Program-made: the position numbers and the translations under genes
NCBI GenBank assembly: GCA_002390525.1
Contig: DGPR01000016.1
Coordinates: forward strand, 30,161-40,563
From: Cellvibrionales bacterium UBA4435
GTDB taxonomy: Bacteria > Pseudomonadota > Gammaproteobacteria > Pseudomonadales > Porticoccaceae
Direction: 5' to 3'
Length of the DNA stretch: 10,403 nt
In this document: piece by piece, positions 1 through 6,730 of the stretch
How the letters are laid out: each line of letters starts with the position of its first letter
Position numbering within the stretch: position 1 is the first letter of the stretch
Notes under the pieces: generated by a model
Database searches by the model: none
Seen by the model: the letters and a program-made list of their open reading frames with translations, nothing else
What the model was told of the DNA's origin: nothing

Positions 1-191
1 TGGATAAGCTCGAGGGATTTGCTAGTCATTTCGGTCCAGATTTTTATAAGCTTTCGAGGAATGACGATACAATAACACTACATAAAATACCCTGGGATAT
101 ACCTGCAGAATTACCATTTATTGAAGATACCATTACCCCATTGGAGGCAGGTAAAACTTTACAATGGCAAATAATAAAACAAACTAAGTGA
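1..191 (+). CDS. pyrC: Dihydroorotase, C-terminal fragment (5' end outside window)
   Basis: This is the last 62 residues of a reading frame that enters from the left edge (frame begins at base 3) and stops with TGA at 189-191. The peptide runs from DKLEGFASHFGPDFYKLSRN to the tail LQWQIIKQTK. It resembles the C-terminus of homodimeric-type dihydroorotase, where 'FYGLP.N', a 'TL.PFLAGE'-like segment (here TITPLEAGKT) and a 'W.V'-type end occur at the same place. The enzyme cyclises N-carbamoyl-aspartate to dihydroorotate in pyrimidine synthesis. The metal and carbamyl-lysine sites lie upstream and cannot be seen. The close fit with rnt immediately downstream (15 bases to its ATG) matches a pyrC-rnt order I know from other gammaproteobacteria. 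The assignment rests on recall of the family tail plus this neighbour. Confidence 0.8.
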   Translation, partial: DKLEGFASHFGPDFYKLSRNDDTITLHKIPWDIPAELPFIEDTITPLEAGKTLQWQIIKQTK

Positions 192-206
192 TAGAGCTAT
201 GTGCCC

Positions 207-818
207 ATGAAACAACTTATATCAGACAGATTTAGAGGATTTTTACCTGTAGTGGTTGATGTTGAAACTGGAGGTTTTAATTCTGAAACTGATGCACTTC
301 TTGAAATAGGCGCTGTCATTCTGTCTATTAACGAACAAGGGAGGTTAACTCCTGGATTTAACCTTTTTCATTCAATTATTCCCTTCCAAGGGGCAAATAT
401 TGAACAAGCTGCGCTTGATATCACTGGAATTGATCCAAATGATCCATACCGAGCTGCCATAGACGAAAAAGAGGCTCTAACCTCTTTTTTTAATGATATT
501 AATGATGCAGTCAAATCTGAATATTGCAGTAGAGCTGTTTTGGTTGGGCATAATGCTCATTTTGATCTTGGCTTCTTAAATACTGCAATCAAACGTAATA
601 ACATCAAAAAAAATCCTTTTCATGGCTTTACATGTTTTGACACAGCCACCCTGAGCGGCCTGGCATATGGACAAACTGTTTTAGCTAAAGCATGCAAATC
701 TGCGCAAATTGAATTTAATAGCGATAAAGCGCATTCTGCTATTTATGATGCAGAAAAGACTGCAGAATTATTTTGCGCAATTGTAAACAAATGGAATGAC
801 CTTGGTGGATGGGATTAA
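207..818 (+). CDS. rnt: Ribonuclease T (DEDDh 3'-5' exoribonuclease)
   Basis: RNase T trims the 3' ends of tRNA (CCA turnover) and of 5S/23S rRNA as a cytoplasmic homodimer. The protein is 203 residues, close to the usual 205-215. Counting from the ATG at 207, the exonuclease motifs are all present: Exo I VVDVETGG with D18 and E20, Exo II GHNAHFDLGF with D120, and Exo III H176-SAIYD181. These match the DEDDh residues of the E. coli enzyme in spacing. Family stretches such as DRFRGF, TDALLEIGA, GIDPNDP, NPFHGF and GQTVL.KAC are conserved, and the tail ends LGGWD. A GTG at 201 gives two more residues, but the weak AGAG at 193-196 is better placed for the ATG at 207. Its spacing behind pyrC suggests cotranscription. 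No terminator-like hairpin follows; the frame runs towards the converging ferredoxin remnant. Confidence 0.96.
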   Translation: MKQLISDRFRGFLPVVVDVETGGFNSETDALLEIGAVILSINEQGRLTPGFNLFHSIIPFQGANIEQAALDITGIDPNDPYRAAIDEKEALTSFFNDINDAVKSEYCSRAVLVGHNAHFDLGFLNTAIKRNNIKKNPFHGFTCFDTATLSGLAYGQTVLAKACKSAQIEFNSDKAHSAIYDAEKTAELFCAIVNKWNDLGGWD

Positions 819-859
819 TATGAAAATCGATCTTCTTTAATAAGAGAATATTAATAATT

Positions 860-1181
860 CTAATATTGGCGCTCAGGAATATAAGCTACTAGTCCGTTTA
901 GCTCCTCAGTTATCTTTATGTTTCAACTTAGTCGACTATTTTTTTAGGATCAATAACTGCTTCAAGTATCATAGCTTCTAGCTCACTAGTTCCGTCTAAC
1001 TTATTAAGCCAATTTTCATCAACACAGCAATGGCATGTGCCCACATTCGCGATTGGCCTCCACATTCTCCTAATATACCATCGACTATGCCACTTAAAGG
1101 TGCTTGCATGACGGAGTCCCCATCTTGGGCCTCAACTTGGTATTCACCCCCATTTGATCTTATAAAATAGACCGTTGGCAT
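860..1181 (-). pseudogene. Decayed [2Fe-2S] ferredoxin gene (plant/adrenodoxin type)
   Basis: Read on the minus strand from the ATG at 1179-1181, the frame starts as a typical small ferredoxin: MPTVYFIRSNGGEYQVEAQ, then DGDSVMQAP and GILGECGG, and then goes astray. Homology resumes in other frames. Removing one base near 1046-1055 and one from the G-run at 1040-1042 gives C-GGNRE-C-GT-C, which restores the C-x5-C-x2-C cluster loop, followed by HCCVDENWLNKLDGTSELEA and MILEAVIDPK. One base is then missing at the seven-T tract 939-945, after which NSRLS, a TGA stop (923-925) and NIKITEELNGLVAYIPERQY follow, ending at TAG 860-862. The TGA sits where this family has its fourth cluster cysteine (RLSC). 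The composite is about 106 residues, the normal family size, so the whole gene is recognisable. Three frameshifts plus a stop indicate decay; poor sequence quality is the alternative, although both neighbours are intact. The normal partner would be a ferredoxin reductase or an Fe-S assembly or monooxygenase system, none of which is visible here. Confidence 0.85.
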
Positions 1182-1322
1182 AGTTTCACTCTATTATCTT
1201 CTTTATGGGATTATTATCTTATTGTAAGTTTACTTATAAAATGTAACCCTAAGTAATTAAATATTTATAAAGAAAGCTTACAATTTACTTAGCAATAACA
1301 ATACCTCTCACGTTAGAATACA

Positions 1323-1328
1323 TATAAT
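1323..1328 (+). promoter_or_regulatory. Possible -10 element for maeB
   Basis: A perfect TATAAT lies 61 bases before the maeB ATG in the AT-rich gap 1182-1388. No good -35 hexamer is found at 16-18 bases spacing, so this is a weak call that could be chance in such AT-rich sequence. The rest of the gap shows no other gene. Confidence 0.3.
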
Positions 1329-1349
1329 TTTTTGAACTTTAAAAATCAG

Positions 1350-1368
1350 CGCCAAGGTTTTCTTGGTG
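1350..1368 (+). other. Small hairpin in the maeB leader
   Basis: CGCCAAG and CTTGGTG form a seven-pair stem (one G-U) around the loop GTTTT, ending 20 bases before the maeB start codon. It is the most GC-rich patch of the gap and would lie in the 5' leader if transcription begins near 1335. It has no T-run after it, so it does not look like a terminator. A role in mRNA stability or translation is possible but unproven. Confidence 0.35.
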
Positions 1369-1388
1369 ATTAATTATGAGAAATAATA

Positions 1389-3677
1389 ATGGACGATTCG
1401 TTTAAAGAAAGATCTCTTCGCTATCACATGGATCCTCTACCTGGAAAACTAGAGATTCGAGCCACTAAACCAATGGCCAATGCCCGCGATCTAGCAATGG
1501 CGTATTCACCCGGAGTTGCGTATGCATGTGGTCATATAGTTAAAAATCCTACAGATGTAGATAAGGTAACTGCACGAGGGAATCTTGTTGCAGTCATCAC
1601 AAATGGATCCGCAGTTCTAGGTCTTGGAGATATAGGTCCGTTAGCATCTAAACCAGTAATGGAAGGAAAAGCTGTACTCTTCAAAAAATTCGCTAATATT
1701 GATGTTTTTGATATTGAAATTGATGAACCAAATGTTGACAAAATAGTTGATATTATCGCGTCACTTGAGCCGACTTTTGGTGGAGTGAATTTGGAGGACA
1801 TCAAAGCTCCAGAATGCTTCCTCATCGAGAAAAAACTGCACGAACGTATGAAAATACCAGTATTTCATGATGATCAACATGGAACTGCTATTGTATCAGC
1901 AGCTGCAATTTATAATGGTTTAAGAATCGTTGAAAAAAGAATAGAGGATATTAAGATTGTTGTCACTGGCGCTGGCGCTGCAAGCATAGCATGTGTAAAT
2001 CTTCTTGTTACGATGGGGCTACAAAAAAATAATGTCCGAATGATCGATCGTAACGGGGTTATTTATAAAGGTAGAGAAGTTGGGATGAATCCATGGAAAG
2101 AAGATTATGCTTCTGAGACTAGTGACAGAACATTAGATGATGCGATCATTGATGCTGATTTATTTTTAGGTCTTTCTGGTCCTGGAATATTAAAAGCTAG
2201 CATGATAAAAAAAATGGCGCCAAACCCGTTAGTACTTGCTATGTCTAATCCAACACCAGAGATAATGCCTGAATTAGCTAAGAAAACTAGGCCAGATGCG
2301 ATAATAGCTACTGGACGCTCAGATTTTCCCAATCAAGTCAATAACGTCTTATGTTTTCCCTTTATATTTAGAGGGGCCCTAGATTGTGGTGCAACGATCA
2401 TTAACGATGAGATGAAAAAAGCATGTGTAATGGCTATTGCAGATCTAGCTCATCGTGAAGCCTCTCCAGAAGTAACCGAAGCTTATGCAGGAGAAGATTT
2501 AAAATTTGGACCAGATTATCTTATTCCTAAACCGTTTGATCCTCGACTTATCGAAGAAGTTCCTTTAGCTGTTGTAAAAGCGGCTATGGCAAGTGGTGTT
2601 GCTACTAGACCAATTGAGAATCTCGAGGCGTATCGCAATAAACTTCATAGCTACGTTAATCGTAGTCAGCTTTTTATGCAGCCTATGATTGAAAGAGCGA
2701 AAAAAAATCCACCCAGGATAGCCTATGCTGAAGGGGAGAATGATGACGTTTTGAGGGCAATGCAGGGTATTATTGATGAAAAAATAGCAAAACCGATTTT
2801 AATTGGACGGCCAGCTATTATTAAACAAAAAATTAAAGAAATGAATTTGCGCATAAAACCTGAAGCTGATTTTCAGATATTTAATCCTGAGGATGATAGT
2901 CATCGAGAAAATTACTGGCAGTATTACCATAAATATGTAGGACGTTCTGGAATCTCTGTAGAAACAGCTAGAAACTCAATTCATACAGATAACTCAGTTA
3001 TAGCAACTATAATGGTTGCACTGGGTGATGCAGATGGTCTGATATGCGGGAAGTCAGGACGTTATGATCAACACTTAACGAAAATTTCAAGCATCATTCC
3101 GCCTCGCGATGACAAAAGTAGTATATCCTCTATCTGCATTTTACTTTTAGATGATGGTCCATTATTCCTAGCAGATGCATTTATTAATGTAGACCCAACA
3201 GAAGAACAAATCATGCATATCACTGAGGATGCTATTGAATTTGTCGCAGGGTGTGGAGTTATACCAAAAGTTGCACTTCTGTCTCATTCAAATTATGGCA
3301 CCTATGACGATCAGTCAGCTCATAAAATGAAAAGAGCTGCGGAAAAACTTCGCGGCCAGATTCCAGATATCGAAATTGATGGTGAGATGCATGCAATGTC
3401 TGCATTGAACGAGGCTTTAAGAGAAACTATTTGTAATAATGCAAATATTACTGGAAGAGCTAATGTGCTTATCATGCCCAACATGGATGCTGCTAGCATA
3501 GCTTTGGGTTTAATACGCTCACTTACAAATGCGCGTCTCGTTGGACCGTTTCTCAACGGCCTAGAAAAACCAGCTCATATTTTAATACCATCCGTTTCAG
3601 GGAGAGGAATTCTTAACACAACAGCTATGATGGGGTCTGATTTTTTTAGTGCTAATGAACCTCTAATAACTCAATAA
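1389..3677 (+). CDS. maeB: NADP-dependent malic enzyme with C-terminal phosphotransacetylase-like domain
   Basis: The product oxidatively decarboxylates malate to pyruvate and CO2, supplying NADPH and pyruvate in the cytoplasm. At 762 residues it matches the long MaeB class (about 760). The N-terminal catalytic part (about 1-160) carries [10 protein letters not shown] with Tyr39, [10 protein letters not shown] with Lys94, the metal ligands in NLEDIKAPE (E136, D137) and FHDDQHGTA (D162). The dinucleotide fold follows (about 165-400) with [12 protein letters not shown] (G194-x-G196-x-x-S199). From about 430 to the end lies the phosphotransacetylase-like domain ([16 protein letters not shown] and later [13 protein letters not shown]). 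In this family that domain is generally regulatory, sensing acetyl-CoA, rather than a working Pta. A short TGAGA at 1376-1380 precedes the ATG by eight bases. It is transcribed alone, convergent with slyX. The specificity for NADP over NAD is inferred from the family. Confidence 0.95.
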   Translation: MDDSFKERSLRYHMDPLPGKLEIRATKPMANARDLAMAYSPGVAYACGHIVKNPTDVDKVTARGNLVAVITNGSAVLGLGDIGPLASKPVMEGKAVLFKKFANIDVFDIEIDEPNVDKIVDIIASLEPTFGGVNLEDIKAPECFLIEKKLHERMKIPVFHDDQHGTAIVSAAAIYNGLRIVEKRIEDIKIVVTGAGAASIACVNLLVTMGLQKNNVRMIDRNGVIYKGREVGMNPWKEDYASETSDRTLDDAIIDADLFLGLSGPGILKASMIKKMAPNPLVLAMSNPTPEIMPELAKKTRPDAIIATGRSDFPNQVNNVLCFPFIFRGALDCGATIINDEMKKACVMAIADLAHREASPEVTEAYAGEDLKFGPDYLIPKPFDPRLIEEVPLAVVKAAMASGVATRPIENLEAYRNKLHSYVNRSQLFMQPMIERAKKNPPRIAYAEGENDDVLRAMQGIIDEKIAKPILIGRPAIIKQKIKEMNLRIKPEADFQIFNPEDDSHRENYWQYYHKYVGRSGISVETARNSIHTDNSVIATIMVALGDADGLICGKSGRYDQHLTKISSIIPPRDDKSSISSICILLLDDGPLFLADAFINVDPTEEQIMHITEDAIEFVAGCGVIPKVALLSHSNYGTYDDQSAHKMKRAAEKLRGQIPDIEIDGEMHAMSALNEALRETICNNANITGRANVLIMPNMDAASIALGLIRSLTNARLVGPFLNGLEKPAHILIPSVSGRGILNTTAMMGSDFFSANEPLITQ

Positions 3678-3690
3678 GAAAGGATATGAC

Positions 3691-3708
3691 TAATTCTAAT
3701 AAGAATTA
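3691..3708. terminator. Weak AT hairpin between convergent maeB and slyX
   Basis: TAATTCT and AGAATTA are perfect seven-base inverted arms around AATA, sitting in the 32-base gap between the two stop codons and followed by TTTAAT on the plus strand. The stem has little GC and would be marginal as an intrinsic terminator. Its position between converging genes is the main support. Confidence 0.3.
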
Positions 3709-3709
3709 T

Positions 3710-3916
3710 TTAATAATGGGGAGGTTTGTCAACCTCTCCAGCTTCGACACTCAGTTTTTCGGTTAAAGCCCTTGTAGAAGAAAAAAGTAATTCACATTTT
3801 TTATTAATTTCATCTATTTGGTTCTGTTGCCTGCAAACCACATCATTCAGCTGAGTGATTGTATCTTCCTGGTAGGATAATTTGGTTTCTAGTTCAACAA
3901 TTCTATCTATTGACAT
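3710..3916 (-). CDS. slyX: SlyX family protein
   Basis: This is a 68-residue coiled-coil protein of unknown biochemical role. It begins MSIDRIVELETKLSYQEDTI, continues with TQLNDVVCRQQNQIDEINKK, and ends in PPHY, the signature tail of SlyX. Hydrophobic residues recur at heptad-like spacing through about residues 3-45, consistent with a helical oligomer. The start is the ATG at 3914-3916: GGAG (plus-strand CTCC, 3923-3926) sits six bases upstream. A TTG four codons further out would lie inside that ribosome binding site and is unlikely to be used. Only about 30 bases separate the start from the terminator of the peroxiredoxin gene, so slyX either has a very compact promoter or depends on read-through. 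The family is named after its location beside slyD in E. coli; here it lies beside maeB. Confidence 0.9.
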   Translation of the reverse strand: MSIDRIVELETKLSYQEDTITQLNDVVCRQQNQIDEINKKCELLFSSTRALTEKLSVEAGEVDKPPHY

Positions 3917-3922
3917 CTGAAT

Positions 3923-3926
3923 CTCC
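3923..3926 (-). promoter_or_regulatory. Ribosome binding site fixing the slyX start
   Basis: GGAG on the minus strand, six bases before ATG 3916. It overlaps the alternative upstream TTG codon and therefore argues for the shorter protein. Confidence 0.7.
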
Positions 3927-3945
3927 AATATTGTTCTTGCAAAAT

Positions 3946-3980
3946 AAAAAACCGCAAAAATAATTTCTGCGGTTTTTTTT
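3946..3980 (-). terminator. Intrinsic terminator of the peroxiredoxin gene
   Basis: An 11-pair stem, with AAAAAACCGCA at 3946-3956 and its complement TGCGGTTTTTT at 3968-3978, encloses an 11-base loop. On the minus strand it ends in a T-rich run and lies about 50 bases after the peroxiredoxin stop codon. The A-run on the other side makes it potentially bidirectional, though no plus-strand gene enters from the left. It is the clearest terminator in the window. Confidence 0.85.
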
Positions 3981-4029
3981 GAGCACCCTAAGTTAAATCA
4001 GAGGCGTTAAATCTATTATTTTTTTATAA

Positions 4030-4641
4030 CTATAGATTATCGGCATTGTCAGTTAAGTATGAAGCCACACCATCAGGTGATGCATCCATTCCTTTGTCGC
4101 CGTCTTTCCAGCCAGCTGGACAAACTTCGCCATGCTCCTGATGGAAACTCAGTGCATCTATCATGCGAAGCATTTCGTCTATATTGCGTCCCAATGGTAA
4201 GTGATTTACCACTTGATGATAAACAATGCCATCCTCACCAATCAAAAATGAACCACGAAAAGCAACGCCTGCATCTCCAAATTCAACATCATAAGCTTGG
4301 CATATCTCATGCTTCATATCTGCAACAAGAGGATAATTAACTTGGCCAATACCTCCATCATTAATAGCTGTATTACGCCATGCGTTGTGAGTAAAGACTG
4401 AATCGATGGAGACGCCTATAACTTCCACACCACGTTTTTTGAAATCTTCCATACGATGATCAAAGGCAATTAATTCTGACGGACACACAAAAGTGAAGTC
4501 TAAGGGATAGAAAAAGATGACCGCTTTTTTACCCTTAATAGTTGAATGCAAATTAAATTCATCAACTATCTCTCCATTAGCTAATACTGCTCCAGATGTG
4601 AAGTCTGGGGCTTGTTTTCCAACTAGTACACCATTTCCCAT
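4030..4641 (-). CDS. Typical 2-Cys peroxiredoxin (AhpC/TSA family)
   Basis: The enzyme reduces hydrogen peroxide and organic peroxides in the cytoplasm. It has 203 residues, normal for Prx1/AhpC-type proteins. The peroxidatic cysteine is C53 in FYPLDFTFVCPSE (with the P-x3-T-x2-C pattern), and the resolving cysteine is C174 in HGEVCPAGW, so it should cycle through an intersubunit disulfide. Arg129 in AFRGSFLIG is in the place of the catalytic arginine. GGIGQ (96-100) resembles the GGLG loop of overoxidation-sensitive forms, but the C-terminal YF motif of those forms is absent. One further cysteine, C114, lies in HEICQAYDVE. AAGGAG stands seven bases before the ATG. The gene follows grxD after 192 bases and ends at a strong terminator. 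The reductant (thioredoxin, AhpF or glutaredoxin) is not shown; grxD nearby suggests, but does not prove, a shared stress response. Confidence 0.95.
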   Translation of the reverse strand: MGNGVLVGKQAPDFTSGAVLANGEIVDEFNLHSTIKGKKAVIFFYPLDFTFVCPSELIAFDHRMEDFKKRGVEVIGVSIDSVFTHNAWRNTAINDGGIGQVNYPLVADMKHEICQAYDVEFGDAGVAFRGSFLIGEDGIVYHQVVNHLPLGRNIDEMLRMIDALSFHQEHGEVCPAGWKDGDKGMDASPDGVASYLTDNADNL

Positions 4642-4695
4642 AATAAAGCTCCTTTTGATTCTATTATTGATTTTCGGTAAATTTTCTGATGCCGT

Positions 4696-4724
4696 ACTAT
4701 TCAGTTTTCATAGAAACGAATAGT
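4696..4724. repeat. Inverted repeat upstream of the peroxiredoxin gene
   Basis: ACTATTC (4696-4702) and GAATAGT (4718-4724) are perfect seven-base arms. Inside them GTTT and AAAC can pair again past a one-base bulge, leaving the loop TCATAG. It lies 55-83 bases before the peroxiredoxin ATG, so it may be an operator or a leader hairpin. The CTAT/ATAG elements recall OxyR-type half sites, but the spacing does not match the usual OxyR pattern. Confidence 0.3.
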
Positions 4725-4833
4725 TACATATATCTTAGACATTAAATGAGATTAAAAATTTTCTATATTTTTTATAGATCAAGATTAACAGAAATTAGCG
4801 GGTATCGTCAAAATCCCATAATTTTTTCTCAAG

Positions 4834-5157
4834 CTATTCTATATTTTGAGACGCTTCCTTAATCAGTGGCACTAATTCTCCTTTTTCGTGCATCTCTGTG
4901 ACGATGTCACATCCTCCAATTAACTCTCCCTTAACCCAGAGCTGAGGAAATGTTGGCCAATTACCGTAAGAAGGTAAATTGGTTCTGATTTCAGGGTTAC
5001 TAAGTATATCAACAAAAGCAAAGCGCTCTCCACATGAAGTGAGTGCCTCTATAGTGCGCGCAGAAAAACCGCACTGCGGTGAATTAGGTGAGCCCTTCAT
5101 ATACAGAATAATTGGGTTACCTTCAATTTGCTCGCGTATAGTTTCCATTATATCCAT
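4834..5157 (-). CDS. grxD: Monothiol glutaredoxin, CGFS type (Grx4)
   Basis: This family carries and delivers [2Fe-2S] clusters, usually as a glutathione-ligated homodimer or with BolA proteins, and links to iron regulation rather than general disulfide reduction. The protein is 107 residues from MDIMETIREQ. It shows LYMKGSP (18-24), the active site C29-G-F-S32, NWPTFPQLW (66-74, with the TFP glutathione-binding turn) and GGCD (81-84). All are standard for E. coli GrxD-like proteins. AGGTG at 5167-5171 lies nine bases before the ATG at 5155-5157. An ATG 21 codons further upstream would add an unusual basic, tyrosine-rich extension (KRLKYYYYNY) and has less support. It runs divergently from the Fur-controlled porin operon, separated by 288 bases. 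Confidence 0.95.
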   Translation of the reverse strand: MDIMETIREQIEGNPIILYMKGSPNSPQCGFSARTIEALTSCGERFAFVDILSNPEIRTNLPSYGNWPTFPQLWVKGELIGGCDIVTEMHEKGELVPLIKEASQNIE

Positions 5158-5187
5158 TAATGATAGCACCTTTATAAGAATAAAATA

Positions 5188-5193
5188 ATTATA
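5188..5193 (-). promoter_or_regulatory. Possible -10 element of grxD
   Basis: The minus strand reads TATAAT here, 31 bases before the grxD start. No matching -35 hexamer is evident, so confidence is low in this AT-rich gap. Confidence 0.3.
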
Positions 5194-5314
5194 GTAATAA
5201 TATTTTAACCTTTTATTCATTCCGCTAAAACTGTTACTTAACTCAATCTTATAAATAATTTAGATTTTCAATATTTTATTGAAAAAATAATCAACTAGTC
5301 CAATAAATAAAATG

Positions 5315-5333
5315 AATAATGAGAATCATTCAA
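5315..5333. promoter_or_regulatory. Fur box 1 (distal) upstream of the porin operon
   Basis: This 19-base stretch reads AATAATGAGAATCATTCAA and matches 14 of 19 positions of the classical Fur consensus GATAATGATAATCATTATC, including an uninterrupted run of seven in each half. Fur with iron would bind here and repress the operon when iron is plentiful. It overlaps the second palindrome described as a separate finding. Confidence 0.75.
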
Positions 5334-5334
5334 A

Positions 5335-5365
5335 TATTTGAATGATAATAGTTATCATTCAAATA
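5335..5365. promoter_or_regulatory. Fur box 2 (proximal), 31-bp palindrome over the -35 region
   Basis: Two perfect 14-base arms, TATTTGAATGATAA and TTATCATTCAAATA, flank TAG. Within it TGATAAT-A-GTTATCA (5343-5357) matches the 7-1-7 form of the Fur site (TGATAATnATTATCA) at all but one arm position. It covers the likely -35 hexamer of the porin promoter, the expected place for a repressor. Confidence 0.85.
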
Positions 5366-5380
5366 AAAATAGTGTATAAT
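5352..5380 (+). promoter_or_regulatory. Sigma-70 promoter of the porin operon
   Basis: A perfect -10 TATAAT at 5375-5380 follows the -35-like TTATCA (5352-5357; 4 of 6) at the ideal 17-base distance. Transcription would start near 5387, giving a leader of about 60 bases. The -35 lies inside Fur box 2, so iron repression by blocking polymerase is expected. Confidence 0.75.
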
Positions 5381-5445
5381 ACAGCTTTCAACTCATTTCA
5401 TTAGAGATGACAAAATAAGTCGCATTTAATTAGGAGATCGGCAGA

Positions 5446-6717
5446 ATGCTTAGAACAACAATAGTAGGTGTCGTACTTTTATCTATTGTTTTTACGGTAG
5501 ACGCAAAGCCAACTTTAGACGAAATGTACGAATTAATTCAAAAACAAGCAGCGGAAATCGCCAGCCTGAAAGATGGGCTTGCTGAAAACAATGCTAAAAC
5601 TGAATCTACATTTACAGCTGTAGAAGAAATTACTTCTAGTTCAACTGCTAAATTAGCGGAATGGGCAACTAAAACTACTATAGGTGGCTATGGTGAGCTT
5701 CACTATAATAATCATAACTCTGATAATTCAACCAGTTCGAAAGATGAATTTGATTTACATCGATTCGTATTATTCGTAGGTCATGAATACAGCGATAAGT
5801 TAAGATTCTTCTCTGAATTCGAAATCGAACACGCGCTTGCTGGTGAAGGAAAAGGGGGTGAAGTTGAAGTTGAACAGGCTTATATAGAATGGGATTACAC
5901 CGAAGGACACAGAGCCAAAGCTGGTGTATTCTTAATTCCAGTAGGTATTTTGAATGAAACTCATGAACCACCAACCTTTTACGGTGTTGAGCGTAACCCA
6001 GTTGAAAAGAACATCCTTCCAGCTACATGGTGGGAAGGTGGGTTAATGTTCAGTGGAGAGCTTACTGAAGGTTTAAGCTATGATCTAGCTGCTCACTCTG
6101 GCTTATATATTAATGGTGCAGATAAAGTTGTAGCTGAAGTTGGTGAAGTAGGCGCAGCTGTAGTTGGCGCGAAAAGTTCTGGTAAGTACAAAATTCGTGA
6201 TGGTCGTCAGAAAACAAGCAATGCTAAAGGTGACGATCTTGCTTATACAGCACGAATCAAGTATACCGGTATTCCTGGCTTAGAATTAGCAGCTACCTAC
6301 CAACACCAAGAAGATGTTTGGCAAAGTGAAATAATCAATGGTGTTGAAGGTGTTGAAGCTGATTTAATCGAAGCTCATCTTGCCTACAAAAAAGGGTCAT
6401 TTGGTTTAAGAGCACTTTATGCACAATGGGATCTTGATGATAATATTGAAACTGTCAAAGCTGGTGCAGACGAACAAGAAGGTTGGTATATTGAACCATC
6501 TTTCCAGCTCACTAAAAAGCTAGGAGTTTTCGCACGCTTTAATGAGTACGATAACACTGCTGGTGGAAGTCAAAATTCAGAAAAAGAACAAATTGATGTA
6601 GGATTTAACTATTACATACATCCGCGCGTTGTTCTTAAAGCTGACTACTTTGACCAAGATAATGACAGTGGAACTGAATACAATGGCTATAATTTAGGTG
6701 TAGGCTACGATTTCTAG
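5446..6717 (+). CDS. Outer-membrane porin, OprO/OprP-like, iron-regulated promoter
   Basis: The 423-residue product starts with a signal peptide (hydrophobic core about 5-17) with likely cleavage at VDA20/K21. Residues 22-60 form a helical, coiled-coil-like stretch (TLDEMYELIQKQAAEIASLK), as often found in trimeric porins. From TTIGGYGELHYN (about 77) to the end, alternating aromatic/polar strands and acidic loops indicate a beta-barrel, and the last residue is Phe (GVGYDF), the usual outer-membrane insertion signal. Segments such as EVEQAYIEWDY, AKAGVFLIPVGILNETHEPP and WWEGGLMFSGE fit the phosphate-selective porin O/P superfamily. Substrate cannot be read from this: no Pho box is seen, whereas Fur boxes cover the promoter. 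A Val/Ala/Gly-rich stretch at about 226-245 is probably a surface loop. AGGAG (5432-5436) lies nine bases before the ATG. It heads a transcript with the FMN-binding and PepSY genes. Confidence 0.85.
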   Translation: MLRTTIVGVVLLSIVFTVDAKPTLDEMYELIQKQAAEIASLKDGLAENNAKTESTFTAVEEITSSSTAKLAEWATKTTIGGYGELHYNNHNSDNSTSSKDEFDLHRFVLFVGHEYSDKLRFFSEFEIEHALAGEGKGGEVEVEQAYIEWDYTEGHRAKAGVFLIPVGILNETHEPPTFYGVERNPVEKNILPATWWEGGLMFSGELTEGLSYDLAAHSGLYINGADKVVAEVGEVGAAVVGAKSSGKYKIRDGRQKTSNAKGDDLAYTARIKYTGIPGLELAATYQHQEDVWQSEIINGVEGVEADLIEAHLAYKKGSFGLRALYAQWDLDDNIETVKAGADEQEGWYIEPSFQLTKKLGVFARFNEYDNTAGGSQNSEKEQIDVGFNYYIHPRVVLKADYFDQDNDSGTEYNGYNLGVGYDF

Positions 6718-6730
6718 TATTATTACTGAT

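Noticed and set aside
847..868. AATATTA/TAATATT inverted arms between rnt and the ferredoxin remnant
   Set aside because: The stem is entirely A-T and without a T-run, so it is expected by chance in this DNA.
923..925. TGA at a ferredoxin cysteine position as a possible selenocysteine codon
   Set aside because: Three frameshifts elsewhere in the same gene make decay far more likely, and no convincing SECIS-like hairpin directly follows the codon.
4059..4340. Open plus-strand frame of 93 codons opposite the peroxiredoxin gene
   Set aside because: It is entirely antisense to a clearly conserved gene, has a low-complexity His/Gln-rich translation and no ribosome binding site.
4517..4723. Open plus-strand frame of 68 codons overlapping the start of the peroxiredoxin gene
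   Set aside because: Most of it is antisense to the peroxiredoxin coding region and it resembles no family I know.
4826..4852. Inverted repeat TCTCAA/TTGAGA at the end of grxD
   Set aside because: On the minus strand it is followed by A residues rather than T, so it does not fit an intrinsic terminator for grxD, and it overlaps coding sequence.
5158..5220. N-terminal extension of grxD starting at 5220
   Set aside because: It gives an atypical Tyr-rich leader absent from the family, while AGGTG at 5167-5171 is well placed for the ATG at 5157.
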